Shown piece after piece: positions 33,670 through 42,360 of a DNA stretch of 64,000 bases. Within the stretch, counting starts at the first letter, position 1, and the number at the start of each line of letters is the position of its first letter. The position numbers and the translations under genes were made by a program. Source of the DNA: UBA8437 sp964646205. Its GTDB lineage: Bacteria; Planctomycetota; Planctomycetia; Planctomycetales; Planctomycetaceae. The stretch spans positions 1 to 64,000 of the forward strand of contig CAZYAZ010000012.1 in assembly GCA_964646205.1 (NCBI GenBank). Direction: 5' to 3'. A model generated the notes under the pieces. It made no database searches and had not been told where the DNA came from. It worked only from the letters and a program-made list of their open reading frames with translations.

Positions 33670-34854
33670 ATGGTGAATTCGATCCGTGAGCACCTGGTTG
33701 GCGAGATTGCCGGAATCCGCGAGCAGGGACTGTACAAGTCCGAGCGGGTTCTCGAGTCGCCGCAGCGGGCACGGATCGAGGTGGCCGATGGCGAGGTGCT
33801 GAATTTCTGTGCGAACAATTACCTGGGTCTTTCGGATCATCCCGACGTGATCGCGGCCGCTCGTGACGCCCTGGATCGCTGGGGATTTGGACTCTCCAGC
33901 GTCCGGTTTATCTGTGGCACCCAGGGAGTGCACAAGCAACTTGAGGAACGGTTGAGCGAATTCCTGCACACCGACGACACGATTCTTTACTCATCCTGTT
34001 TTGATGCCAACGGCGGCTTGTTCGAGACGTTGCTCGATGCAGAGGACGCGGTGATCAGTGATTCACTCAACCACGCCAGCATCATCGACGGGGTCCGCCT
34101 GTGTAAGGCTCAGCGGCACGTGTACCAGAACAACGACATGGCGGACCTCGAGACCAAACTCCAGGAGACGGCCGGGGCTCGGCACCGGTTGATTGCCACG
34201 GACGGTGTCTTTTCGATGGACGGTTTCATTGCCAACCTGGGTGAGATTTGTGACCTGGCCGATCGGTACGACGCGATGGTCATGGTCGACGACTCTCATG
34301 CGGTGGGTGTGATCGGCGGCGGCGGCCGGGGTTCGATCGAGTACCGCGATGTCCTGGGGCGGATCGATATTGTCACCGGCACGCTGGGCAAGGCATTGGG
34401 TGGAGCCAGCGGGGGATACACCAGTGGACGGTCCGAGATCATCGAGATGTTGCGGCAGCGGTCTCGACCCTACCTGTTCTCCAACTCGCTGGCCCCGATG
34501 ATCGCGGCGGCCGCTCTGAAGGCACTGGAGTTGTTGTCCGGGTCCAGCACGCTGCTGGACCGATTGCACGAGAATGCATCGCGGTTCCGCGATGGAATGG
34601 AATCCAACGGATTCGAGGTTCCTCCGGGTGAGCACCCGATCGTGCCGATCATGCTCGGTGATGCGACGCTGGCGCAGTCGATGGCCGAGCGGCTGTTGGC
34701 GCGGGGGATTTACGTGATCGGTTTCAGCTTCCCGGTGGTTCCACGTGGTGCCGCTCGCATTCGAGTCCAGCTCTCGGCAGCCCATTCGCCGGCGGATGTC
34801 GATTACGCGATCGAGCAGTTCGTGGCGGTTCGAGACGAACTGGCGTCAGCTTGA
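33670..34854 (+). CDS. kbl: Glycine C-acetyltransferase (2-amino-3-ketobutyrate CoA ligase)
   Basis: 394 aa from ATG 33670, preceded by GAGGAA at a good distance. It cleaves 2-amino-3-ketobutyrate with CoA to glycine and acetyl-CoA, the second step after Tdh. It belongs to the alpha-oxoamine synthase family of PLP enzymes. Signatures are FCANNYLGLSDHP, RFICGTQGVHKQLE, DDSHAVGVIGGGGRG, and the PLP lysine K241 in TGTLGKALGGASGGY. Length and sequence match the 398-aa Escherichia coli Kbl. The cytoplasmic enzyme is cotranscribed with tdh. Confidence 0.96.
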   Translation: MVNSIREHLVGEIAGIREQGLYKSERVLESPQRARIEVADGEVLNFCANNYLGLSDHPDVIAAARDALDRWGFGLSSVRFICGTQGVHKQLEERLSEFLHTDDTILYSSCFDANGGLFETLLDAEDAVISDSLNHASIIDGVRLCKAQRHVYQNNDMADLETKLQETAGARHRLIATDGVFSMDGFIANLGEICDLADRYDAMVMVDDSHAVGVIGGGGRGSIEYRDVLGRIDIVTGTLGKALGGASGGYTSGRSEIIEMLRQRSRPYLFSNSLAPMIAAAALKALELLSGSSTLLDRLHENASRFRDGMESNGFEVPPGEHPIVPIMLGDATLAQSMAERLLARGIYVIGFSFPVVPRGAARIRVQLSAAHSPADVDYAIEQFVAVRDELASA

Positions 34855-34872
34855 GCGAGCAGCCATTGCGGC

Positions 34873-35895
34873 TCAGGCCTCGCCGGCATCCCACTCGAAA
34901 ATCACGCCCAGCATCGATTTCTCCCGGCGGTCGATCATCTCGTAGGCGGTGGCCATCTCGGTGTAGGGCATCCGGTGCGTGACCAGGTCACCGGGTTTCA
35001 GTGTGCCGTCGGCCATCAGGTCGAGCACGTAGGCCACGGCAGACTTGCGATCAAAGCGGTCTCGATTGTCAGCCGGGTACATGTTGCCGGCGGCATGCGA
35101 GACGGCGACCAGGGAGATTCCCTTGTTGTAGAAGAGTTCCATCGACAGCGGGTTGAAGTCCAGCGGTGGTTCGCCACGACCCGACAGCGCGACGATGGCC
35201 ACTCGTCCCCCGGGACGGACGATCTCCAGGGCCGTTCGGTGTGCGGGCCAGGGATTGGCCGTCAGGATCACCAGGTCGATACCCTCGCCCCTGGTGAATT
35301 CCGCGAGTTGATCGTCGAGGTTGGGGTCGTTGTAGAGCAACCCGGCGTGAGCTCCGACGGTGGCGGCCATGTCGAGTCGGACGGGGCTGTTGCCGATGGC
35401 GAGGGTTCGGGCTCCGAAGAGTGGTCCCAGGGCCACGGCGCCCAGGCCCAGAACGCCCAGTCCCACGACCGCGACATTCTCACCCGGCTGGAAGGCGGCC
35501 TTGCGGTAGCACAGCGCTGACAGGGCCGACAGCCAGGCGTAGACGGCGTCCTCGTCAGCGATTCCCTCGGGAACTTTCACGACCGGTCCATCGGCATCAA
35601 TCACCAGGTCGGATTGGTGTGGAAGGTTGGCAACAACCCGGTCGCCGACGGCGAACTCGGTCACCTCGCTGCCGACACCAGCGACAATGCCCAGGTTGCT
35701 GTCGCCGACCCACCGCGGGAAGTCAGGGGCACCGGGAACCTGTTCTGCTCCCTCGAAATTGCCCCGGTCGGTACCAATTTTCAGGGCGCTGATCCGGGTC
35801 CGGGTCCAGATCTGGCGGGGCCCGAGGTTCTCGGTGTCGAGCGGGTGGTCCTCGATCTTCAGGTCCCGGGGGCCGTGGAGAATTGCGATTTTCAT
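34873..35895 (-). CDS. Medium-chain dehydrogenase/reductase (MDR) family oxidoreductase
   Basis: 340 aa from ATG 35895. It has the GroES-like N-terminal fold and a Rossmann domain with VAVVGLGVLGLGAVALGPLF (about 142-161), as in alcohol dehydrogenase/quinone oxidoreductase enzymes. The catalytic zinc cysteine of alcohol dehydrogenases is not seen (RISALKIGTDRGNF in place of GICGTD), nor are the four structural zinc cysteines, so it is probably a zinc-independent MDR enzyme. The C-terminal ATAYEMIDRREKSMLGVIF is typical. The substrate is unknown. It is convergent with kbl (18-bp spacer), which gives no functional hint. Confidence 0.8.
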   Translation of the reverse strand: MKIAILHGPRDLKIEDHPLDTENLGPRQIWTRTRISALKIGTDRGNFEGAEQVPGAPDFPRWVGDSNLGIVAGVGSEVTEFAVGDRVVANLPHQSDLVIDADGPVVKVPEGIADEDAVYAWLSALSALCYRKAAFQPGENVAVVGLGVLGLGAVALGPLFGARTLAIGNSPVRLDMAATVGAHAGLLYNDPNLDDQLAEFTRGEGIDLVILTANPWPAHRTALEIVRPGGRVAIVALSGRGEPPLDFNPLSMELFYNKGISLVAVSHAAGNMYPADNRDRFDRKSAVAYVLDLMADGTLKPGDLVTHRMPYTEMATAYEMIDRREKSMLGVIFEWDAGEA

Positions 35896-36123
35896 GGTGA
35901 GTGTCCTGGATGGGGGCCGTGACCGATTATGTCCTGAGGCAGGAACAGGCTCCAGTCGGCTGCAGGGTTGCTGGATCTTGTGTGGGTAGAATCAACCGAC
36001 TCATTTCCAGATTCAGAGCATCTCTATTGGAGAATCTCTCCGTTCAAGGTAGCCTCTCTCTCTTGACGTTCCCGCGTTGCCCCGTGATTGGCCGTTCGGT
36101 CAGTCCCAAGAGCCCTCCCGCCG

Positions 36124-36951
36124 ATGTCCGAGACAGCTGCGATTCTGTTGCTGGCCACCTACGCGGTAGTGACCGTTTTGGTGATTGCCTGTCGGGTCTG
36201 GCGTTATGACGTCAACGGCCTGGCCTGGATGTTGTACTGCGTGGAGCGGATGTTTGTCGGCCTGATGTGGCGATGGCGGTCCAACCGGCCGTGTCCGTTT
36301 CCCAGTGATGCCGCCGCGTTGGTGATTGCCAACCACAGCAGTGCGACGGATCCGATGCAACTGTGGATGAACCATCACCTGGGTCCTGGCCGTCGGAACG
36401 TACGGACGATCAGTTTCATGATGGCCCGCGAGTACTACCACGTGACGGGGATCCACTGGATCGTCAGATCGATGCGTTCGATTCCGGTCAGCCGAGACGG
36501 AAAGGACACCGGTCCGCTGCGGGAAGCTCTGCGGAGACTGCAAAAAGGTCACCTCGTGGGAATTTTCCCCGAGGGACGCATCAACGTCGAAGCCAACGGA
36601 ATTCTCGATGGCAACCTTGGTGTCGGCTGGCTGGCGCTGAAAGCCCGTGTCCCTGTGTTTCCAGCGTATCTCGAGAATGTCCCCGGTGGACCGAGCATGG
36701 TGGCTCCATTCCTGACTCGTGGCCAGGTGCGGGTGCGTTACGGTGATCCGATTGATCTGTCGGAGTATTACGGTCAACGTCCCAAGGGTCGCGTTCTCGA
36801 AGAGGTCACCGAATTGATGATGACGAGGTTGGCGGAGTTGGGCGGGGTTGATCGAGTTCGCAACAACGGTGCCGGGGAGTCCCAGGAGGATGGTCCGGTT
36901 CGTGAGACGATCCCGGTTTCGACCGTGGTGCCACGAGCCGTTGGGACCTGA
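36124..36951 (+). CDS. PlsC-type 1-acyl-glycerol-3-phosphate acyltransferase family protein
   Basis: 275 aa from ATG 36124. An N-terminal membrane helix (AILLLATYAVVTVLVIACRV) precedes the acyltransferase domain. The catalytic H-x4-D motif is H71-SSAT-D76 (VIANHSSATDP), and the glycerophosphate-binding motif is IFPEGRIN (about 155). The product likely acylates a lysophospholipid or related acceptor at the cytoplasmic membrane. The last 40 residues are a low-complexity tail. Its stop and the next start overlap by one base (TGATG at 36949-36953), so the following hypothetical gene is cotranscribed. Confidence 0.88.
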   Translation: MSETAAILLLATYAVVTVLVIACRVWRYDVNGLAWMLYCVERMFVGLMWRWRSNRPCPFPSDAAALVIANHSSATDPMQLWMNHHLGPGRRNVRTISFMMAREYYHVTGIHWIVRSMRSIPVSRDGKDTGPLREALRRLQKGHLVGIFPEGRINVEANGILDGNLGVGWLALKARVPVFPAYLENVPGGPSMVAPFLTRGQVRVRYGDPIDLSEYYGQRPKGRVLEEVTELMMTRLAELGGVDRVRNNGAGESQEDGPVRETIPVSTVVPRAVGT

Positions 36952-37367
36952 TGGCTCGAGAAGAGTCGCACCGCGAGGACCTGATGGCCGAGGCCACAGC
37001 GATGGTCCGTCGTGCCGAATTCTCTTCCGCGGACGGTCACCCGGTGCTCGTTGCCGGCTTTCGTCGCGATGGCAGTCTCTCGCTCTATTTTGACCAGGAC
37101 CCGGTGTTTCAGTTTGACCCCGAGGGTCGACTGAGACGGGCATTCGTCGATGGATTGCTGTTTCGCACGCAGGGCAGCACGCTGGCCCGGCTGAGACGCG
37201 ATCGGTCATCCTCCGACCAACATGTCGGCCTGCTGCGGCACGATCTTGACGGCGAGCAACTGGCAGGCTTCCGGCAGTCGATGAACGATCGGCTGGTGGA
37301 CTTGCTTGCGGAACTTGACTCGGGCAGATTGAATCAATCGGCCGTTGTGCCCGATTCGGCCGATGTC
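36951..37367 (+). CDS. Hypothetical protein, 3' part lost in assembly gap
   Basis: 139 residues are visible from ATG 36951, then the frame runs into the N-run. The sequence is soluble and charged, with the segment PVLVAGFRRDGSLSLYFDQD and then VFQFDPEGRLRRAFVDGLLF, which looks like a small alpha/beta fold conserved in planctomycetes, although I cannot name a family. It is translationally coupled to the acyltransferase gene. The frame happens to stay open across the 100 N, but that length is arbitrary, so it must not be joined to the aldolase fragment downstream. Confidence 0.6.
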
Positions 37368-37467
37368 NNNNNNNNNNNNNNNNNNNNNNNNNNNNNNNNN
37401 NNNNNNNNNNNNNNNNNNNNNNNNNNNNNNNNNNNNNNNNNNNNNNNNNNNNNNNNNNNNNNNNNNN
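37368..37467. other. Assembly gap (100 N)
   Basis: Exactly 100 N, the standard placeholder for a gap of unknown size. The bases on its two sides share no overlap. The 5' end of the aldolase gene and the 3' end of the hypothetical gene are lost here. Confidence 0.98.
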
Positions 37468-37958
37468 TCCTGATTCCGCATTGTCGAACCGTCGAGGATG
37501 CCCAGGCGTTGCGGACAGCGGCAATGTATACACCAGAAGGCAACAGGGGTTTTGGACCGGCCCGGGGAATGAAGTGGGGGCGTGTGGCGTCGGAGGATTA
37601 CTTCCGCGAGATCAATGACACGGTGGTGTTGCTGGCGTTGGTCGAGGACATCGAGGGGGTGGAGAACATCGAGGCGATTGCTGCGTCGGGGTTACTGGAC
37701 GTGTTGTGGGTGGGCACCGGCGACCTGGCGATGGCCTATGGGCATCCCGGGGATCGGGATCATCCGCAGGTGCAGGCAGCGGCCGAGCGGATACTGGCGG
37801 CCTGCCTGGAACACGGTGTGGCGGCCGGTTATCCAGCCAGGAGTCCCGAAGAAGGTCAGTGGGCTGCCGAGCAGGGATACCGGGCGATTGGTTTCGCCGG
37901 AGCCGAAGCCTACGTGATGAAGCAGTCCAGGACGTTCCTGGACGCCGTGGGGCGGTGA
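37468..37958 (+). CDS. HpcH/HpaI aldolase family protein (5'-truncated by gap)
   Basis: The C-terminal 162 residues of a class II aldolase/citrate-lyase-beta family enzyme. Visible signatures are IPHCRTVEDAQALRTAAMYT, GNRGFGPAR, VVLLALVEDIEGVENIEAIA (with the metal-binding Glu of the family), LLDVLWVGTGDLAMAYGHPG and a final GFAGAEAYVMKQS. Related enzymes are 4-hydroxy-2-oxoheptanedioate and 2-keto-3-deoxy-L-rhamnonate aldolases, which cleave 2-keto-3-deoxy acids to pyruvate and an aldehyde. The N-terminal half, about 90-110 residues, lies in the gap. The substrate cannot be chosen from what remains. It is convergent with hemL. Confidence 0.85.
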
Positions 37959-37985
37959 CGTGGCGGGCTGCCGCGAGTGCTCGCT

Positions 37986-39284
37986 CTAGCCGGCGATATC
38001 CGACAGGACCGCACGGGCTGCGGCGAGGGTTGCGTCAATGTCCTCGTCGGTGTGAGCGGCCGAGACGAAGTTGGCCTCGAACTGGCTGCAGGGCAGGTAG
38101 ATGCCGTGGTCCAGCATGCCACGGTGGTAGGCGGCAAATCGCTCGGTGTCATTGCGTGCCGAGACGTCGTAGCTGGTGACCGGTTCGGAGTTGAAGAACA
38201 GCGTGAACATGCTGCCCACGCGTGCGACGACGTGGTCGAGTCCGGCGTCGGTAGCGGCCTGGTCGAGTCCGTCCACCAGCCGTGAGGTGACCTCGTCGAG
38301 CCGATCGTAGGGATTGGTGTCCTGCAGCACTTTCAGCGTGGCCAGCCCACAGGCCATTGCCAGGGGATTTCCCGAGAGGGTCCCGGCCTGGTAGACGGGG
38401 CCGTCGGGAGAGATCGAGTTCATGATCTCGGCCGATCCACCATAGGCTCCCACGGGCATCCCTCCCCCGACGATCTTGCCCATCGTCGTCATGTCGGGGG
38501 TGACATTGTAGAGCGACTGGGCACCACCAAAGGCGACCCGGAATCCCGTCATCACCTCATCGAAAATCAACAGGCATCCGTGCGTGGTACACAACTGGCG
38601 ACAGGATTCCAGGAATCCGTCGACGGGAGCGACAACCCCCATGTTGCCGACGACCGGTTCGAGGATCACGCAGGCCACCTCGCTGCCGATGTTCTCCAAC
38701 GTCGCTGCCAGTTCCCGGGCATCGTTGAACGGCAATGCGACGGTATCGGCGGCACAACCGGCCGGGACCCCGGGGCTGGACGGCACACCGTGAGTCAACG
38801 CTCCCGATCCGGCCTGGACCAGCAGGCTGTCGACGTGACCGTGGTAACAGCCGGCAAACTTGATGACCTTGTCTCGTCCGGTGTGACCGCGAGCGAGCCG
38901 GATGGCACTCATGGTGGCCTCGGTCCCCGAGTTGACCATGCGGACCTTCTCAACAGAAGGCACCGCCGCAATCACCGCCTCGGCCAGTTCGGTTTCCAGG
39001 GTCGTCGGTGCCCCGAAGCTGGTTCCCTTGGCCAGCGTTGTTTCCAGGGCCGAGACAACCTCGGGATGACGGTGTCCGAGGATGTGCGGGCCCCAACTGC
39101 CGACGTAGTCCACGAGCTGGTTGCCGTCGATGTCCCACAGGTAGGCCCCGTCACCACGATCGATGATCAATGGGTCGCCACCGACGGCGCCGAAGGCCCT
39201 GGCCGGGCTGTTGACCCCGCCGGGAATCGATTGGCGGGCCCTGGTGAAATGGGACTGGCTGTTGTCTCTGCAAGGAGTCGTCAT
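37986..39284 (-). CDS. hemL: Glutamate-1-semialdehyde 2,1-aminomutase
   Basis: 432 aa from ATG 39284 with AAGGAG upstream. It converts glutamate-1-semialdehyde to 5-aminolevulinate, the last step of the C5 route to haem. Motifs are SIPGGVNSPARAF at the N-terminus, VNSGTEATMSAIRLARG, FAGCYHGHVD, LIFDEVMTGFRVAFGG and the PLP lysine K270 in TTMGKIVGGGMPVGA. Length is normal for the family. The enzyme is cytoplasmic. Haem supply fits the many c-type cytochromes nearby, although haem genes are needed in any case. Confidence 0.96.
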   Translation of the reverse strand: MTTPCRDNSQSHFTRARQSIPGGVNSPARAFGAVGGDPLIIDRGDGAYLWDIDGNQLVDYVGSWGPHILGHRHPEVVSALETTLAKGTSFGAPTTLETELAEAVIAAVPSVEKVRMVNSGTEATMSAIRLARGHTGRDKVIKFAGCYHGHVDSLLVQAGSGALTHGVPSSPGVPAGCAADTVALPFNDARELAATLENIGSEVACVILEPVVGNMGVVAPVDGFLESCRQLCTTHGCLLIFDEVMTGFRVAFGGAQSLYNVTPDMTTMGKIVGGGMPVGAYGGSAEIMNSISPDGPVYQAGTLSGNPLAMACGLATLKVLQDTNPYDRLDEVTSRLVDGLDQAATDAGLDHVVARVGSMFTLFFNSEPVTSYDVSARNDTERFAAYHRGMLDHGIYLPCSQFEANFVSAAHTDEDIDATLAAARAVLSDIAG

Positions 39285-39389
39285 GAGTGTCTCGAGGGCT
39301 GTCGATCTTTGGAGTGGCCGATTGTCCGGAGTGTTTTTGTCTAAGGCAATGGGCCGGAAACACCGTCGGAGTGATCACTGCAAGCCGTG

Positions 39390-41312
39390 TCAGGCGAGTC
39401 CGAATCGTTGGAGCACCATGTCACGGACCGGGTCACCGGTCACCGCGAATCCGGCGAGTTGCCGATCCGGGGCGGTCAGTGAGATGACAAGTTTGCCTGG
39501 CCCGTTGGGGATCGTGGGCACCAACCCCGGTGGCACATTCACCTGCCAGATGGTGGACGGTTTTGCTGCGAGGAGTGGCTTGGGGATCGGCACTGGTTTG
39601 CCCGCCAGGGCCAGTTGGACGCCCTGGAGCGTCGTTGGCTTTGACCAGCGGATCAACAGGCTGGTGTAGTCGAAGTGGTTCCAGAAGATGCCCTTGTAGG
39701 TCAACGTCGCGGGGGTGTCGCCCAGTGAACGACCCATCGCGTTGTCGGCTGTCGCTGGTTCCAGCCCCTGGAGCGTCCAGTGTGTTTCGCTGTCGGGGTT
39801 CCCCGCTTCCAGGCAAAGAAAACGGTTGCCGTTTTCCCGGAGCATCGTTTCCAGTGGTCCCACCCGGGGCACGTGTATCCGGGGCACGGGGTCCCGGGTT
39901 GGTTCAACCCGGCAGTGGCTGCCGATCAGCTTGTGGATCGGTTCACCCAGGGCAATGGCGTGCGGTCGATTGAGCCGATCGCGAACGCGGGTCTCGGCCT
40001 CGAGGCCCAGCAGGTGGTAAATGGTTGCGGCGATGTCGTCCTGGGTCACCTTCTCGGCGGTCGGGTAGGCGGCCTGGTCGTCGGTGGCTCCGAAGACTTG
40101 TCCGCCGGGCACACCCCCGCCGGCCATCACCACGCTGTTGCACGGTCCCCAGTGATCGCGACCGGCGTTCTTGTTGATCCGGGGCGTTCGCCCGAACTCG
40201 CTGTTCCAGACAACCAGGGTCTCGTCGAGCAGTCCCGAGGCCTGGAGATCCTCGAGCAAGGCGGCGATCGGGCGGTCGGCCGAAGGCAGCAGACGGTGCT
40301 TGAGTTCGGTGAAGTTCAGCAGGTGCGTGTCCCAACTCGAATCGATCGTCTTGCGTTCACGGTGCCAGTAGACTGTGACAAGTTTGACACCCGCTTCGAT
40401 CAGTCGCCGGGCCATCAACACACCTTGTCCAAAGGCGTGGTAGCCATACCGCCACCGTTGGTCTTCGGAGACCTTGGCCAGGTCGAAGGCGTGGCGTGCT
40501 CGGGGCGAGAGCACCATGTCGAGAGCTCGCTGGTAAAACTGGTCCAGCGACTGGCTCGAGTTGGCCCGGTCGGCCAGGCTCGCGGTGCGATCGACTCCGG
40601 CGAGCAGGGCACGACGTCCGGCCATCCGGCCCAGTCCGACTCCGTCGGGCAACTTCAGGCTCTCGATTGAAAAATCTCGCCGGTCCGGATGTTCGTTGAT
40701 CCGGAAGGGATCGAACTGTCGTCCCAGCAGGCCGCCGCCCTGACCGGGCGTGATGGCACCGTTGGTCGTGTGGATCATCTCTGGCAGCGACACAAAGGTC
40801 GGCAGGCCATCGTTGTTGGGTTGCAGGTAGCTCAGGACCGAACCGAAGTGAGGGAAGTCGGTCTGGCGGGCGTTGAAGGACTCCTGCTTCAACTCGTGCT
40901 TCCGTCCGGTCAATCCGGCGTGGGCCCCGGTCGAGTGATTGTTGTCTTCCTGGCCCACCGAGCGGATGACGGCCAGCTTGTCGGCGTGACGCGAGACCAG
41001 GGGCAGGTGTTCGGTGATGTGCAGTCCGGGAACATTGGTCCCGATCGGGCGAAATTCACCCCGCGTGGCCACCGGCCCATCGGGTTTCATGTCCCAGGTG
41101 TCCTGGTGCGCCGGACCACCCCACATGAACAACAGGATGACACGTTTGGCCTTGCCGAACGTCGCATCGGATTGTGGTGCCGCCGCGGCCTGGCGTGCCA
41201 GCAGGCCGGGCAGTCCCAGGCCAGCGGTTGCCAGGCTACCGACCTCGAGAATCCGGCGGCGGGAGATGCCGTCGCAGAAGCCTTGCTGTGTACTGCCGTC
41301 GATCTGGAGCAT
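39390..41312 (-). CDS. DUF1501 protein with unusual C-terminal extension
   Basis: 640 aa from ATG 41312. The twin-arginine signal (ISRRRILEVGSLATAGLGLP) predicts folded export. The DUF1501 core, about 50-450, is a sulfatase/alkaline-phosphatase-like fold: VILLFMWGGPAHQDTWDMKP, LPLVSRHADKLAVIRSVGQ, VVWNSEFGRTPRINKNAGRD HWGP split by the core motif, and VFGATDDQAAYPTAEKV. Normal members end near 430-480 aa; here about 180 residues follow, beta-rich (DPVPRIHVPRVGPLE, TLTYKGIFWNHFDYTSLLIR, GKLVISLTAPDRQLAGFAVT), with no recognised domain. DUF1501 genes usually pair with DUF1549/DUF1553 genes, but this one is unpaired and is followed by a DUF1573 gene upstream on the same strand. Confidence 0.88.
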   Translation of the reverse strand: MLQIDGSTQQGFCDGISRRRILEVGSLATAGLGLPGLLARQAAAAPQSDATFGKAKRVILLFMWGGPAHQDTWDMKPDGPVATRGEFRPIGTNVPGLHITEHLPLVSRHADKLAVIRSVGQEDNNHSTGAHAGLTGRKHELKQESFNARQTDFPHFGSVLSYLQPNNDGLPTFVSLPEMIHTTNGAITPGQGGGLLGRQFDPFRINEHPDRRDFSIESLKLPDGVGLGRMAGRRALLAGVDRTASLADRANSSQSLDQFYQRALDMVLSPRARHAFDLAKVSEDQRWRYGYHAFGQGVLMARRLIEAGVKLVTVYWHRERKTIDSSWDTHLLNFTELKHRLLPSADRPIAALLEDLQASGLLDETLVVWNSEFGRTPRINKNAGRDHWGPCNSVVMAGGGVPGGQVFGATDDQAAYPTAEKVTQDDIAATIYHLLGLEAETRVRDRLNRPHAIALGEPIHKLIGSHCRVEPTRDPVPRIHVPRVGPLETMLRENGNRFLCLEAGNPDSETHWTLQGLEPATADNAMGRSLGDTPATLTYKGIFWNHFDYTSLLIRWSKPTTLQGVQLALAGKPVPIPKPLLAAKPSTIWQVNVPPGLVPTIPNGPGKLVISLTAPDRQLAGFAVTGDPVRDMVLQRFGLA

Positions 41313-41407
41313 CGGGGATGGGTTGTGGTGGAGGTTCTGAGGACAATTGGAAACGTGAACTCCATCTTACCACCCGGATGGGGACGAAGCGACTTTCCGG
41401 CCGGCTA

Positions 41408-42223
41408 TCACCTCTTCTGGGGGCCTGGTGCAACCGACTTATCCGCTGACCGGGTCTCCTTGGGTCCCATCACCAGCACGGGAACGCGGACCTCGGGGTA
41501 CTCGGGATCGTCGGTAGCGATTTTTACGAACAGTTGATGCTTTCCCGGTGGGACTGCCCCAATCGTGACCATCACCTCCGACGAGCGTTCTCCCTGCTGA
41601 TTGACCTGTTCACGGCCGATTGCTGCACTTGCCAGCGGTGAGGAGGTCGTGACGTCCAGGATGTTGAGTCGACCGGTCTGGTGCCGTGTGAGCGTGATTG
41701 GCCGGGTGACGGGGTCGGGCGTGTTCTGGTAGACGATCAGTGCCTTGGGCGAGATGACCAGTTTCTGAGTGGGCAGATCCACTTTCAATCGCAGTAACAC
41801 GTCGTGTGGCTCGCCGTCGTTGTATTCGACGCGGCACGTGTATTCCTTGGGGCCGGGTGGTTCGCGGGTGGCGAGAACCTTGAGTGAGAACACGGCTCGT
41901 TCGCCAGGTTTCCATGTCGTCTTGGGAAGCCGGGGATCCAGGCATCCGCAACTGGGCCGCAGGGCGGTGATGGTGATCGGTGAGGAACCGGTGTTGGTGA
42001 ACGCGAAGAACGCCCGGTGTTCGGCCTGCGCGGGGACCGAGCCGAGGTTGACCAGGTACTGGTCGAAGGCGAGGCCGGGTCGGGGGGTGGAGCCGGTTGC
42101 AATGGGCCGGGGACGCGTGCCGACGGCATCAAAGCCAACGGCCGTGGCCAGCGGAAGCAGGGCGATCAGGCACCAGGCAATCGCGCGGGGCGAGGTGCTC
42201 GCAGGCATGTTGTCACTGGGCAT
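41408..42223 (-). CDS. DUF1573 domain exported protein
   Basis: 271 aa from ATG 42223 (ATG 42208 possible). An N-terminal hydrophobic segment (AIAWCLIALLPLATAVGF) acts as signal or anchor. The DUF1573 immunoglobulin-like domain, about 50-135, shows the typical FDQYLVNLGSVPAQAEHRAF, FTNTGSSPITITALRPSCGC and WKPGERAVFSLKV pattern. A second beta-sandwich follows (LVISPKALIVYQNTPDPVTR, KHQLFVKIATDDPEYPEVRV). The SCGC motif is characteristic of the family, whose function is unknown. It is probably periplasmic and cotranscribed with the DUF1501 gene 95 bp downstream. It lies beyond the terminator of the Gfo/Idh gene and so has its own promoter. Confidence 0.85.
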   Translation of the reverse strand: MPSDNMPASTSPRAIAWCLIALLPLATAVGFDAVGTRPRPIATGSTPRPGLAFDQYLVNLGSVPAQAEHRAFFAFTNTGSSPITITALRPSCGCLDPRLPKTTWKPGERAVFSLKVLATREPPGPKEYTCRVEYNDGEPHDVLLRLKVDLPTQKLVISPKALIVYQNTPDPVTRPITLTRHQTGRLNILDVTTSSPLASAAIGREQVNQQGERSSEVMVTIGAVPPGKHQLFVKIATDDPEYPEVRVPVLVMGPKETRSADKSVAPGPQKR

Positions 42224-42289
42224 TGGTCAGTTCCTCGAGCCCCCCGGCCGGCGGACTTGTAGCAGGAACAGACACGACGGCTCAAGAAG

Positions 42290-42337
42290 AAAAAAAGGAC
42301 AGGCCCCCATCAGCGTGCGGCTGAAGGGGGCCTGTCC
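42290..42337 (-). terminator. Rho-independent terminator of the Gfo/Idh gene
   Basis: Arms GGACAGGCCCCC (42297-42308) and GGGGGCCTGTCC (42326-42337) are perfectly complementary over 12 bp, and the loop region adds TCAGC/GCTGA. On the minus strand the hairpin is followed by an uninterrupted run of seven T within TTTTTTTCTTCTTG. It lies 24 bp after the Gfo/Idh stop at 42361, so it ends that transcript. Confidence 0.9.
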
Positions 42338-42360
42338 CGGTCGTTTTCGACAGTCGGTGT

